Assembly: GCF_003481985.1 (NCBI RefSeq)
Contig: NZ_QUMD01000022.1
Span: forward strand, 1-55,561
Source: Clostridium sp. OF09-36
Lineage (GTDB): Bacteria; Bacillota; Clostridia; Lachnospirales; Lachnospiraceae
Direction of reading: 5' to 3'
Length of the DNA stretch: 55,561 nucleotides
Shown piece after piece: positions 1 through 8,194 of the stretch. A program made the translations under genes and the position numbers. Below the pieces are notes generated by a model, which saw only the letters and a list, made by a program, of their open reading frames with translations, was not told where the DNA came from and ran no database searches. Numbering within the stretch: position 1 is the stretch's first letter; the number at the start of each line of letters is the position of its first letter.

Positions 1-112
1 GGAGTCATCTTTTTTCATTAAAGACAGCATAGATTTTAATGGTTGAAAACAAAACAGTTTGAAATCAGGCATGCCGAAAGGGATGTCTGGGAATGAACTG
101 TGTTTATAAGGG

Positions 113-146
113 ATGGGGGCGAAATCACAACCGATTTCGCCCCCAT
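113..146. terminator. Hairpin upstream of the ferredoxin gene
   Basis: A perfect 14-bp inverted repeat (113-126 against 133-146) with a 6-base loop. Neither side has a good T tract, so it may be a weak terminator of whatever lies to the left or a bidirectional mRNA 3' end. The remaining sequence up to position 284 shows no convincing gene. Confidence 0.5.
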
Positions 147-284
147 TTGGGCATAAAGCAGGGCTGCCGCCCAGCAAAAAATATTTGCTAGTGCGACAGC
201 CCCTTTTTGTGGTATGATAAAAATGGAAAAGAACTGATACAAGAAAAACTGATAATCAGAGAGAATAGATATTTGGAGGAAATC

Positions 285-488
285 ATGACAAACGAAGGGA
301 ATGTTCCGGCTGATAAACCGGTATACTACATTTTAGACAACTGTACCCGCTGTGGACGCTGCGCCCAGAAGTGTCCGCTTCACGCGCTGGTTCCGCGCCA
401 GGGGCATTACCGGATCGATCTGCGTTTTTGTGATGGCTGCGGAATCTGCTATGATATCTGCCCGATCGGGGCAGTGGCGAAGGAGTAA
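285..488 (+). CDS. Small 2[4Fe-4S] ferredoxin-type protein
   Basis: A 67-residue protein with two clear CxxCxxCxxxCP cluster-binding motifs (CTRCGRCAQKCP and CDGCGICYDICP), the signature of a bacterial 2[4Fe-4S] ferredoxin fold. It is expected to be a cytoplasmic electron carrier. The start at 285 is chosen because a TGGAGGA ribosome binding site lies just upstream; the frame is open further 5' but has no RBS there. The stop codon is two bases before the ATG of the following Y-family DNA polymerase, whose AAGGAG ribosome binding site sits inside the last codons of this gene, so the two are probably translationally coupled. No partner reductase is visible nearby, so the electron donor and acceptor are unknown. 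The ferredoxin call is firm; its role is not. Confidence 0.85.
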   Translation: MTNEGNVPADKPVYYILDNCTRCGRCAQKCPLHALVPRQGHYRIDLRFCDGCGICYDICPIGAVAKE

Positions 489-490
489 TC

Positions 491-2001
491 ATGTATCTAT
501 GTATGGACCTGAAATCGTTCTACGCATCTGTGGAGTGTGTGGACCGCGGCTTAAATCCGTTGACGACCAACCTGGTGGTAGCGGATCCGTCCCGCACGGA
601 GAAGACCATCTGCCTGGCGGTTTCCCCATCCTTGAAAGCATACGGGATCCCGGGGAGAGCAAGGCTGTTTGAGGTGATCGAGCAGGTGCGCCGTGCCAAT
701 GCGAAGCGGAGAAGCCTTGCTCCAGGCGGCAGATTTACGTGGGCTTCTGCACAGGCAGATGAACTGGCAAAACATCCGGAGTATCAGATCGACTATCTGA
801 TCGCGCCGCCGCGTATGGCCCGATATATGGAAATGAGTACGAAAATTTACGAAATCTACTTAAAATATGCGGCGCCGGAGGATATTCATGTCTATTCAAT
901 CGATGAGGTGTTTATCGACCTGACGAATTATCTGCAGGCAGCAGGCTGTACGGCGCGGGAGTATGCGAAAAAGATTATGAAGGAGATTTTTGCAAAATCC
1001 GGGATTACTGCTACAGCAGGGATTGGTACGAATCTGTATCTTGCCAAAATCGCCATGGATATCGAAGCGAAGCATATTCCGGCAGATGAGGATGGAGCCA
1101 GGATCGCCATGCTGGACGAGATCAGCTACCGGCGCAAACTCTGGACGCATCAGCCATCACCGATTTCTGGAGGGTTGGCCGCGGTTATGCGGCAAAGCTG
1201 AAGGAACATGGTATGCTGACGATGGGCGATGTCGCGCGCTGCTCCATTGGAAAGCCAGGAGATTATCACAATGAAGAACTGCTGTACCGTTTGTTTGGCA
1301 TCAATGCAGAGCTTCTGATCGATCATGCCTGGGGCTATGAGCCATGCCGCATGGAACATATCAAGGCTTATAAGCCGGAAAACAATAGTGTTGGTTCCGG
1401 GCAGGTGCTGCATTGTCCGTATACGGCACAGAAGACGCGGCTCGTGGTCAAAGAAATGGCAGACCAACTTTCATTACAGCTGGTAGACCAGGGGCTTGTG
1501 ACAGACCAGATGGTCTTAACAGTAGGCTACGATATTGAGAATCTGACGGATCCGAAACGCAGCGGTTCCTACCGTGGCGAGGTTACGAAGGACCGGTACG
1601 GCAGAAATATTCCAAAGCATGCTCACGGAACGGAAAATCTGGGGTGTTTTACTTCCTCAACCCGGCAGATCCTGGATGCAGTTTTGGCATTGTATGACCG
1701 CATTATCGATGAAAAGCTTTTGATCCGGCGGGTGTATCTGACTGCAAATCATGTCATGTCGGAGACTGAAGTGAAACGGGAACCGGTGGCCGAACAGCTT
1801 GATCTTTTTACCGATTATGATGCCTTGGAACAGAAACGCCAAAAAGAACAGCAGGAGCTGGAACGCGAAAAACGCCTGCAGCATGCGATGCTGGATATCA
1901 AGAAAAAATTCGGAAAAAATGCGATCTTAAAGGGCATGAATCTGTGTGAAGGTGCGACGGCAAAAGAGCGCAATGACCAGATCGGAGGGCACAAGGCATA
2001 A
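491..2001 (+). CDS. Y-family DNA polymerase (DinB/UvrX-like), one-base frameshift
   Basis: Error-prone translesion polymerase of the DinB/UmuC family. The N-terminus YLCMDLKSFYASVEC carries the first catalytic Asp (palm domain), and HVYSIDEVFIDLT carries the second acidic pair (SIDE motif). The C-terminal half contains the little-finger region and a charged tail. Length after repair is about 503 residues, long for DinB but usual for the 'DNA repair protein' (UvrX/YqjW-like) group of Clostridia. The frame breaks at about 1155: after LWTHQP the reading should continue ITDFWRVGRGYAAKL, which needs one extra base in the CAGCC-ATC stretch. Both halves are otherwise well conserved, so sequencing error is likelier than loss. 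It lies between a ferredoxin and a YolD-like gene; dinB-yolD pairs are common in Firmicutes and often belong to the DNA damage response. No LexA box was identified. Confidence 0.85.
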
Positions 2002-2070
2002 GAGCATGTTTCTGGAAGACAGGAATGAAAGCATTTATGTGTCAGAAATTGGCAAAGGGAGAGAACCGAT

Positions 2071-2547
2071 ATGGAACGAGAAACTGATTTCTCGAAATAT
2101 GAAAATATGCTGTATCTCAAACGTCCGGTGTCGCGCAATCACCCGCCGATGGACCTTAAGGACCGTGCTGCCCAGTTTTCCCCATTTGCAGCGTTGACAG
2201 GTTATGGTGATGCAGTGAAGGAGACTGAACGGCAGACCGAGCAAAGGCGCGAGTTGGATGAGTATGAGAAAGCAGCACTGGATGAGCAGCTGCGGGAGCT
2301 GGAAGCGCAGCTGCAGAACTTAGAAAACGGGAAAAATCAGGCAGCTCCAAGGGTCACTGTCACCTGCTTTATTCCAGATGAATACAAAGCAGGAGGTGCT
2401 TACCGCACGTTCACTGCTGCAGTTAAAAAAATCGATCATGACAGGCGGGGAATCATTTTGCAGAATGGGACACAGGAAGGAGAATGTGTGCTGTTGGATG
2501 ATATCCTGAAACTGGATATCCATATGGATTTCGATTCCCGGATATGA
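2071..2547 (+). CDS. YolD-like family protein
   Basis: A 158-residue soluble protein. Its N-terminal part has the signature seen in YolD-like proteins of Clostridia (RPVSRNHPPMDLKDRAAQF followed by PFAALTGYGDAV), then an acidic coiled-coil-like stretch (about residues 50-85) and a C-terminal beta-rich part. YolD-like proteins are regularly encoded next to UvrX/DinB polymerases and have been compared with the UmuD role, but their biochemical function is unproven. The gene starts 69 bases after the polymerase stop, with a GGCAAAGGGAGAG ribosome binding region before ATG 2071. It is probably co-transcribed with the polymerase. The family assignment comes from motif recognition and context, not from an alignment. 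Confidence 0.7.
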   Translation: MERETDFSKYENMLYLKRPVSRNHPPMDLKDRAAQFSPFAALTGYGDAVKETERQTEQRRELDEYEKAALDEQLRELEAQLQNLENGKNQAAPRVTVTCFIPDEYKAGGAYRTFTAAVKKIDHDRRGIILQNGTQEGECVLLDDILKLDIHMDFDSRI

Positions 2548-2580
2548 TAAGATAATAGATAAATTTGAAACAGAAACGGG

Positions 2581-4284
2581 GTGGAGCAGATGCCATGTAC
2601 GATCGGAATCGGAAAGCAGGATTTCGTGTCCCTGCGGGAAGGCAATTATTTCTATATTGATAAAACAAAACTGATTTCACAGTGGTGGGAGTCAGGAGAT
2701 TCGGTTACGCTGATTACCCGCCCTAGGCGGTTTGGAAAAACGCTGAATATGAGTATGCTGGATTGTTTCTTTTCAAAACGGTATGCAGACCGCTTTGATC
2801 TTTTTAGCGGTCTTGAGATATGGAATGAGGAGAAATATCAGAAGCTTCAGGGAACTTACCCGGTTATATTTTTAAGTTTTGCGGATGTAAAGCAGAATTG
2901 TTATACGGACACAGTTCAGAAAATCCGGCATATTATTGGCGATACTTATCGTCAGCACCGTTATCTTCTGGATACAGCGTGCTTTGCGGACACAGAAAAA
3001 CAGCAGTTTATAAAAGTAATGAACTGTGAAATGGATGATGTAACAGCTCAGGATGCCCTGAAAAATCTGTCTTATTACCTGCACCATTTCTGGGAAAAGC
3101 GTGTGCTCATATTATTGGATGAATACGATACCCCCATGCAGGAGGCATATGTGCATGGGTACTGGAACGAATTTACTTCCTTTATCCGGAGTCTGTTCAA
3201 TGCGACATTCAAAACAAACCCGTATCTGGAACGTGGAATGATGACGGGAATTACCCGTGTTTCGAAGGAATCTGTCTTTTCGGATCTGAATAACCTCAGT
3301 GCAATCACAACCACCTCGAAGCGGTATGCAGACTGTTTTGGCTTTACGGAAGCAGAGGTATTTGCATCTCTGGAACAGTTTGGTCTAATAGAGCAAAAAG
3401 AAGAAGTGAAGCGCTGGTATGATGGCTTCACGTTTGGATCAAAGCGGGATGTCTATAATCCGTGGTCCATCACGAATTTCCTGCGGGAGAAAACATTCAT
3501 GGCCTACTGGGCAGCAACCAGTGGAAATACGCTGATCAACAAGCTGATCCGGACGGCATCTGCGGAAATAAAGGAAGGCATGGAGGATCTGCTTCAGGGA
3601 GGAAAAATTGTGGTAACCTTTGATGAGCAGATCGTATTTGACCAGCTGGATCATGTGCAGAACGCAATCTGGAGTCTGCTTGTGGCCAGCGGGTATTTAC
3701 GGGTGGAGCAGGTCGAATATCGCGGAGCCTGGAGAAAACCGTGGTATCATCTGATGATCACAAATCTGGAAACGCTGGGGATGTTTTCTGATATGTTTTC
3801 CGGATGGTTTGAAAAGTCCGGAACCAATTATAATGCGTTCATCGAGGCTCTTTTAAAGGGAAATATAAAAGAAATGAACGCCTATATGAATGATGTGGCT
3901 CTGACTACTTTCAGCAGCTTTGACACAGGAAATCATCCGTCTGAGCGGACACAGCCGGAGCGCTTTTATCATGGCTTTGTGCTTGGGCTTCTGGTGGAGC
4001 TGCGGGATGCTTATCTGATCCGGTCCAACCGGGAGAGCGGACTGGGGCGTTATGATGTGATGCTGATTCCACAAAAACCGGAATTTGATGGCATCATTCT
4101 GGAGTTTAAGGTTCGTGAGGTGGAAGAGGAAACTTCTCTTGGGGATACGGTTCAGGCGGCATTGAAGCAGATTCAGGAGAAACAGTATGACCGGGAACTG
4201 ATTGCCCACGGTGTATCGGAAGACCGGATTCGCTGTTATGGATTCGCGTTTGAGGGTAAGCGGGTGCTGATCGGAACAGATTGA
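2581..4284 (+). CDS. AAA-ATPase-like protein with C-terminal PD-(D/E)XK nuclease domain
   Basis: A protein of about 567 residues of the widespread AAA-ATPase_like (PF09820) plus DUF1703 family. The N-terminus (QDFVSLREGNYFYIDKTKLI) and the P-loop-like segment LITRPRRFGKTLNMSMLDCF are characteristic; ILLDEYDTPMQEA is the Walker B region. Near the C-terminus, YDVMLIP followed by IILEFKV matches the D...ExK core of a PD-(D/E)XK nuclease. The function of these proteins is not established; they are often multicopy in gut anaerobes and have been suspected of defence or mobile-element roles. The start is ambiguous: GTG at 2581 or ATG at 2590, which has a GGTGGAG ribosome binding site immediately before it. 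It follows yolD by about 30 bases but shows no functional link to it. Confidence 0.8.
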   Translation: MEQMPCTIGIGKQDFVSLREGNYFYIDKTKLISQWWESGDSVTLITRPRRFGKTLNMSMLDCFFSKRYADRFDLFSGLEIWNEEKYQKLQGTYPVIFLSFADVKQNCYTDTVQKIRHIIGDTYRQHRYLLDTACFADTEKQQFIKVMNCEMDDVTAQDALKNLSYYLHHFWEKRVLILLDEYDTPMQEAYVHGYWNEFTSFIRSLFNATFKTNPYLERGMMTGITRVSKESVFSDLNNLSAITTTSKRYADCFGFTEAEVFASLEQFGLIEQKEEVKRWYDGFTFGSKRDVYNPWSITNFLREKTFMAYWAATSGNTLINKLIRTASAEIKEGMEDLLQGGKIVVTFDEQIVFDQLDHVQNAIWSLLVASGYLRVEQVEYRGAWRKPWYHLMITNLETLGMFSDMFSGWFEKSGTNYNAFIEALLKGNIKEMNAYMNDVALTTFSSFDTGNHPSERTQPERFYHGFVLGLLVELRDAYLIRSNRESGLGRYDVMLIPQKPEFDGIILEFKVREVEEETSLGDTVQAALKQIQEKQYDRELIAHGVSEDRIRCYGFAFEGKRVLIGTD

Positions 4285-4323
4285 TATGATGAAAGAAAGC
4301 GCAATCAGAAAAAGGACAAACCT

Positions 4324-5226
4324 ATGACACTGACACAATTAAAATACATCGTGGAGACCGCTGAGGCGGGGAGCATCAGCAAAGCTGCGGAGCGGCTCTA
4401 CATTTCCCAGCCGAGCCTGACTGCGGCAATCCGGGAACTGGAGCACGAATTTGGTATTACCATTTTCCAGCGGACTAACAAGGGCATTCTTCTGACCACG
4501 GAGGGGGAGGAATTTCTTGGTTATGCAAGACAGGTGATCACCCAGACCAGACTCATGGAGGAGCGCTATGCGGGCGCAGCGCCGGTGCGCCACCAGTTCT
4601 GTGTATCCACCCAGCATTATTCCTTTGCGGTGGAGGCGTTTGTGGAACTGTTAAAGACGTATGGCGGGGAAAGCTACGACTTTCGTATCCGGGAAACGCA
4701 GACCTACGAGATCATCGAAGATGTCGCGAAGCTGAAAAGCGAGGTCGGGGTTCTTTATCTGAACCAGTTCAATGAAACGGTTTTGCGAAAGACCTTTAAG
4801 GAACATAACCTTAAGTTTGAACGACTCTTTCTCGCAAAGCCCCATGTCTTTGTCGGGGCGAAAAATCCGCTGGCGGAACAAAAATCAGTGACACTGCAGG
4901 ATCTGGAGGATTATCCGCGGTTGTCGTATGAGCAGGGAGACCACAATGCGTTCTATTTTTCGGAGGAAATCTTGAGCACGCTGGAGAGCAAAAAAGATAT
5001 CCGGGTGTGCGACCGTGCGACACTGTTTAACCTGCTGATCGGGCTGAATGGTTATACCATCTGCAGCGGTGTGATCAATGAAACACTGAATGGAAAGGAT
5101 ATTGTTGCGGTTCCTCTGGAAGCGGAAGATTATATGGAAATCGGGTATATCACCCACAAACAGGTTGTGCCCGGGAAGTTTGCAGCACATTATATCGAAG
5201 CGTTAAAACGGTTTGCTATAGACTAA
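4324..5226 (+). CDS. LysR-family transcriptional regulator
   Basis: A 300-residue regulator with the standard LysR layout: an N-terminal winged helix-turn-helix (residues 1-60, SISKAAERLYISQPSLTAAI as recognition region) and a C-terminal periplasmic-binding-protein-like co-inducer domain. It ends about 90 bases before the MetE-like gene on the same strand. LysR regulators commonly control adjacent genes, so regulation of the methyltransferase in response to a sulfur or methionine metabolite is plausible but is inference. The start at ATG 4324 is supported by an AAAGGA motif six bases upstream. The ligand cannot be read from the sequence. Confidence 0.88.
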   Translation: MTLTQLKYIVETAEAGSISKAAERLYISQPSLTAAIRELEHEFGITIFQRTNKGILLTTEGEEFLGYARQVITQTRLMEERYAGAAPVRHQFCVSTQHYSFAVEAFVELLKTYGGESYDFRIRETQTYEIIEDVAKLKSEVGVLYLNQFNETVLRKTFKEHNLKFERLFLAKPHVFVGAKNPLAEQKSVTLQDLEDYPRLSYEQGDHNAFYFSEEILSTLESKKDIRVCDRATLFNLLIGLNGYTICSGVINETLNGKDIVAVPLEAEDYMEIGYITHKQVVPGKFAAHYIEALKRFAID

Positions 5227-5317
5227 AACTATGGCAAACCGCTTTTTTTCAATATTTTACAGAAACGGAAAATACGGGTATGATAAGTGCCATGAACAGA
5301 TAAGGAGAACACCGACC

Positions 5318-6429
5318 ATGAGCAAATATACCCCGTTTCGTTATGACTATGTAGGAAGTTTTTTAAGACCAGATTATTTAAAGAAGGCACGCGCTGATTT
5401 TGAGGCAGGTACGATCACCGCAGAGGAACTGAAAAAAGTAGAAGATACCGCGATCACGGATCTGGTAGAGAAGCAGAAAAAAGCCGGATACCATGTGATC
5501 ACAGATGGAGAATTCCGCCGTGCTACCTGGCATCTGGATTTCATGTGGGGCTTCAACGGCGTGGGGCACAGCGCGACCGAGAATGGACTTCCATTCCACG
5601 ATGAGGCAGCCAAGATCGACGATACGTTCCTGACAGGAAAAATCTCTGTGGGACATCATCCGTTTGTGGAGCATTTCAAATTCGTGAAAGCGCTGGAAGA
5701 TGAGAATACTGTGGCAAAGCAGACGATTCCGGCACCGGCGCAGTTTTTAGAGCAGCTGGTCATGCCGATGAACATCGAGGATACCAGAAAGATCTATCCA
5801 AACGATGAGGAACTGATCGCGGATCTGGTAGCTGGTTACAAAAAAGTGATCGCAGACCTGTATGCAGCAGGCTGCAGAAATATCCAGCTCGATGACTGTA
5901 CCTGGGGCTGTTTTGTAGATCCGAGGCGAGAATGTTCTTTGGTACTGATGATGCAGGACTGGAAAAGCTGCAGAAAGAATTCTTAGAGATCAATAACCTT
6001 GTGATCGAAGGAAAACCGGAAGACCTGGTGATCAACACTCACATCTGCCGTGGAAACTTTCATTCTACCTGGGCCTGCACCGGCGCATACGATAAGGTCG
6101 CAGAACTGGTATTTGGAAAGGAACAGGTCAATGCCCTGTATCTGGAATTTGACGATGCACGTTCCGGCGGATTCGAGTGTCTGTCCCACGAATCTGAGAA
6201 CAAGAAGGTGGTTCTGGGACTCATTACGACTAAATACCCGAAGCTGGAGGACAAAGCAGCCGTGATCGCAAGAATCCACGAAGCAGCGAAGTATGTTCCG
6301 TTAGACCATCTGTGCTTAAGCCCGCAGTGCGGCTTCGCATCCTGCGAGATTGGCAATAAGCTGACCGAAGAAGAACAGTGGGCAAAGCTTGCGCTGGTGA
6401 AGGAAATCGCAGAGGAAGTCTGGGGATAA
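5318..6429 (+). CDS. Cobalamin-independent methionine synthase-like methyltransferase (YxjG/YxjH type), one-base frameshift
   Basis: About 370 residues after repair, corresponding to the C-terminal catalytic half of MetE only, as in the B. subtilis YxjG/YxjH group. The expected zinc ligands are visible: His and Cys in INTHICRGNFHSTW, an acidic residue in LYLEFDD, and the last Cys in CLSPQCGFAS. Such proteins are thought to transfer a methyl group to homocysteine or a related thiol, with a donor different from that of full-length MetE. The start at 5318 is chosen for an AAGGAG site ten bases upstream and the normal family N-terminus. The frame breaks near 5922 (VDP should continue EARMFFGTDDAG), one base missing in CCG-GAG. 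It follows a LysR gene that may regulate it. Confidence 0.85.
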
Positions 6430-6451
6430 TAGAACAATTTAAGTATCGACA

Positions 6452-6491
6452 AGGGCCGTGTGAGTTGCCGAAAGGCAACTCACACGGCCCT
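6452..6491. terminator. Bidirectional terminator-like hairpin
   Basis: A perfect 18-bp stem (6452-6469 with 6474-6491) closed by a GAAA tetraloop, sitting between two convergent genes, the MetE-like gene on the plus strand and the acidic lipoprotein on the minus strand. It lacks a long T tract but its stability and position suggest a shared 3' end. Confidence 0.7.
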
Positions 6492-6511
6492 ATTAAAGTG
6501 AAATAAATTTA

Positions 6512-6814
6512 TTAGTTCGCAGCAGTGGTCTCCTCAGCTGCTTCCTCAGAAGTCTCCTCCTCGGAAGACTCTTCAGATTCCTCCTCAGAAGCATCCTCAG
6601 CCTCAACAGACTCCTCCTCAGAAGCCTCTTCCTCAGAAGACTCCTCAGCCTCGGTGGACTCCTCTGCAGTAGTCTCCTCTACAGTGGTCTCTTCTACAGT
6701 AGTCTCTGCAGCAGTGGTCTCCTCTTTGGTGCCGCCGCAAGCGGTGATTCCCATAGCTACCACAGCAGCAGCTACAACAGCGATCATGGATTTGTTAAAT
6801 ACTTTCTTCATCAT
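6512..6814 (-). CDS. Small lipoprotein with a purely acidic low-complexity tail
   Basis: A 100-residue protein with a lipoprotein signal peptide (MMKKVFNKSMIAVVAAAVV, then MGITACGG with lipobox Cys at about residue 26). Everything after the Cys is a Glu/Ser/Thr repeat tail (for example TTVEETTVEETTAEE and SEEEASEEESVE) that ends at a normal stop codon. Many Lachnospiraceae substrate-binding lipoproteins begin with such a linker, but here no folded domain follows. It should be an acylated, extracytoplasmic, highly negatively charged polypeptide. An AGGAGG site eight bases before the first ATG and a strong promoter (separate entry) indicate that it is expressed. It could be a remnant of a longer lipoprotein, or a functional surface or metal-binding peptide; the sequence does not decide. 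Confidence 0.75.
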   Translation of the reverse strand: MMKKVFNKSMIAVVAAAVVAMGITACGGTKEETTAAETTVEETTVEETTAEESTEAEESSEEEASEEESVEAEDASEEESEESSEEETSEEAAEETTAAN

Positions 6815-6845
6815 AATTTTTTCCTCCTCTGTCCCTTAGGACAAG

Positions 6846-6874
6846 AATATACTATAGCGGGAAAATGTGTCCAA
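6846..6874 (-). promoter_or_regulatory. Sigma-A type promoter for the acidic lipoprotein
   Basis: Read on the minus strand, TTGGAC (6869-6874) and TATATT (6846-6851) are separated by exactly 17 bases, about 30 bases before the ribosome binding site of the lipoprotein gene. This is a near-consensus vegetative promoter. Confidence 0.7.
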
Positions 6875-7028
6875 ATTGTGTTCGAAAAATAAAAAAATAT
6901 AAAAGTTCTTATCAAATTATTAAGAAAAAAGGAAAACATATTGTATTTCTTGCGCAATTGCAATAATTTACCAGTTATGCTATGCTGATTAAGATATAAT
7001 TTTTACAAAATGAAAGGTTTTAATTTAT

Positions 7029-7260
7029 GAAACCTGATCCGTTTTGAGACGGAAGGACTGGACTTTGTCATGACAGCCATGTTTGCCGTTATCTTTTTAG
7101 AACAGTGGTTAAAAGACAAGCACCACATCAGTGCCTGGGCAGGCCTGATTGCCAGTGTGGGCTGTCTGGTCGTCTTTGGCCCGGACCAGTTTTTGATTCC
7201 GGCGATGATCTGTGTGCTATATGGTGCTGGTGCAGATTGTGTTCTAACAAAACTGAAACA
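7029..7260 (+). pseudogene. azlC: azlC fragment (branched-chain amino acid exporter, C-terminal part)
   Basis: An open stretch beginning directly after a TGA encodes RFETEGLDFVMTAMFAVIFL, EQWLKDKHHISAW and an FGPDQFLIPAMI segment, which matches the C-terminal third of AzlC permeases (transmembrane, partner of AzlD). There is no start codon with an RBS, and the N-terminal two thirds and azlD are absent. After about 7260 the sequence no longer resembles AzlC. It is a truncated remnant, probably left by a deletion that fused it to the following HipA-like remnant. Confidence 0.65.
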
Positions 7261-7326
7261 AAACAGAACTTATGTTCGAAAATACTGTACTTTTTATGAG
7301 ACATATGCTATAGTAATATTTATAGA

Positions 7327-7768
7327 AGCGTTGAAACAACAGATCATGTATCAGAATGCTTAGCATCGCAAATAGCACAATTACTCGGGTTACCATGTGC
7401 AAAGTTTGAGTTAGGCGTTTATCATGGGCGTGAAGGCTCTATGAGCTATAATATCATACAACGGGATTCTCAGATTTTGTTAGAAGGAATTCATTTTATT
7501 ACGTCGCTATATCCAGAATATGATCCGGAAAAATTTATGGACCGGGTGTCTGGAAACAAATATTCCATAGAAATGGTACTACAGTCTATACGAAAGTTTG
7601 TACCAGTCGAAGATTTTTTTGGATATGGTTATTTTCGATTATCTGATCGGAAATACAGACAGGCATCAGAATAATTGGGCCATTGTTGAAGAAAATGGGA
7701 AAATGACGTGGTCTCCGCTTTACGATAACAGTTCTTCTTTCTTTGATCTTAAAATTTTTACTCAGTAA
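7327..7768 (+). pseudogene. HipA-like kinase fragment, N-terminus missing
   Basis: The frame from 7327 reads like the C-terminal part of small HipA-like kinases of Firmicutes: ECLASQIAQLLGLPCAKFEL, YHGREGSMSYNI, then after a frame correction FLDMVIFDYLIGNTDRHQNN (catalytic-loop Asp and Asn), and finally MTWSPLYDNSSS (the DNG/DNS metal-binding region). The correction is needed at a run of seven Ts (7614-7620), where six would restore the frame. The ATP-binding N-terminal part is missing and no RBS precedes it, so the gene is broken by truncation independently of the frameshift. It precedes a HIRAN-domain gene, a known genomic companion of these kinases. Confidence 0.65.
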
Positions 7769-7812
7769 AACAGAAATGATGAAATTAGTTTATTTCGGAA
7801 AGCAGGAGTGAT

Positions 7813-8165
7813 ATGTCACTGAAAAATGGTAAAGATTATTTGTATTTAATTTGGAAGTGCCCAACGTCAAGAAGGCATTATCTTGGATGCGGGGGAGAAA
7901 ATTGTGAAAAGTCAGTGCCCTTGCACCACGATGAAGAAGTTTTTTTAAAAAAGAATCGGAAAATATCTACGACAAAACTGCAATCTGTGTAATGGATCAA
8001 GAGCAGAGAGTATTGGGGTATGTTCCAAGATATTATACCCAGGCTTTTGGGCGTTTTATGGACGAAAAACGCCTGGATAAGTGTTATATTTCTAATGTAG
8101 AAAAGCAAACCCATTGTGATGTATGTGTGAGTGTCACCGTAAAAATTGATGGTAAGCAAAGTTAA
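7813..8165 (+). pseudogene. HIRAN-domain protein, frameshifted and probably shortened
   Basis: ATG 7813 has a good GCAGGAG ribosome binding site. The product starts MSLKNGKDYLYLIWKCPTSR, a typical N-terminus of HIRAN proteins that accompany HipA-like kinases. The second half (EEVFLKK, then ESENIYDKTAICVMD and VLGYVPRYYTQAF) is the HIRAN core. A one-base deletion near 7950 stops the frame early at about 7990; the downstream frame then runs to 8165. The middle, between the N-terminal strand and the core, seems shorter than expected, suggesting a real deletion in addition. HIRAN domains are thought to recognise unusual DNA or 3' ends. Together with the upstream kinase fragment it marks a decayed HipA-HIRAN unit. 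Confidence 0.55.
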
Positions 8166-8194
8166 ATAGTTACGATTCACATTTTGGAGGAATT

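Noticed and set aside
36..242. Minus-strand open frame of 68 codons before the ferredoxin gene
   Set aside because: It overlaps the 113-146 hairpin, has no ribosome binding site and no recognisable protein pattern.
6525..6839. Plus-strand Ser/Ala/Val-rich open frame
   Set aside because: It is the complement of the repetitive lipoprotein gene; the minus strand has the signal peptide, ribosome binding site and promoter.
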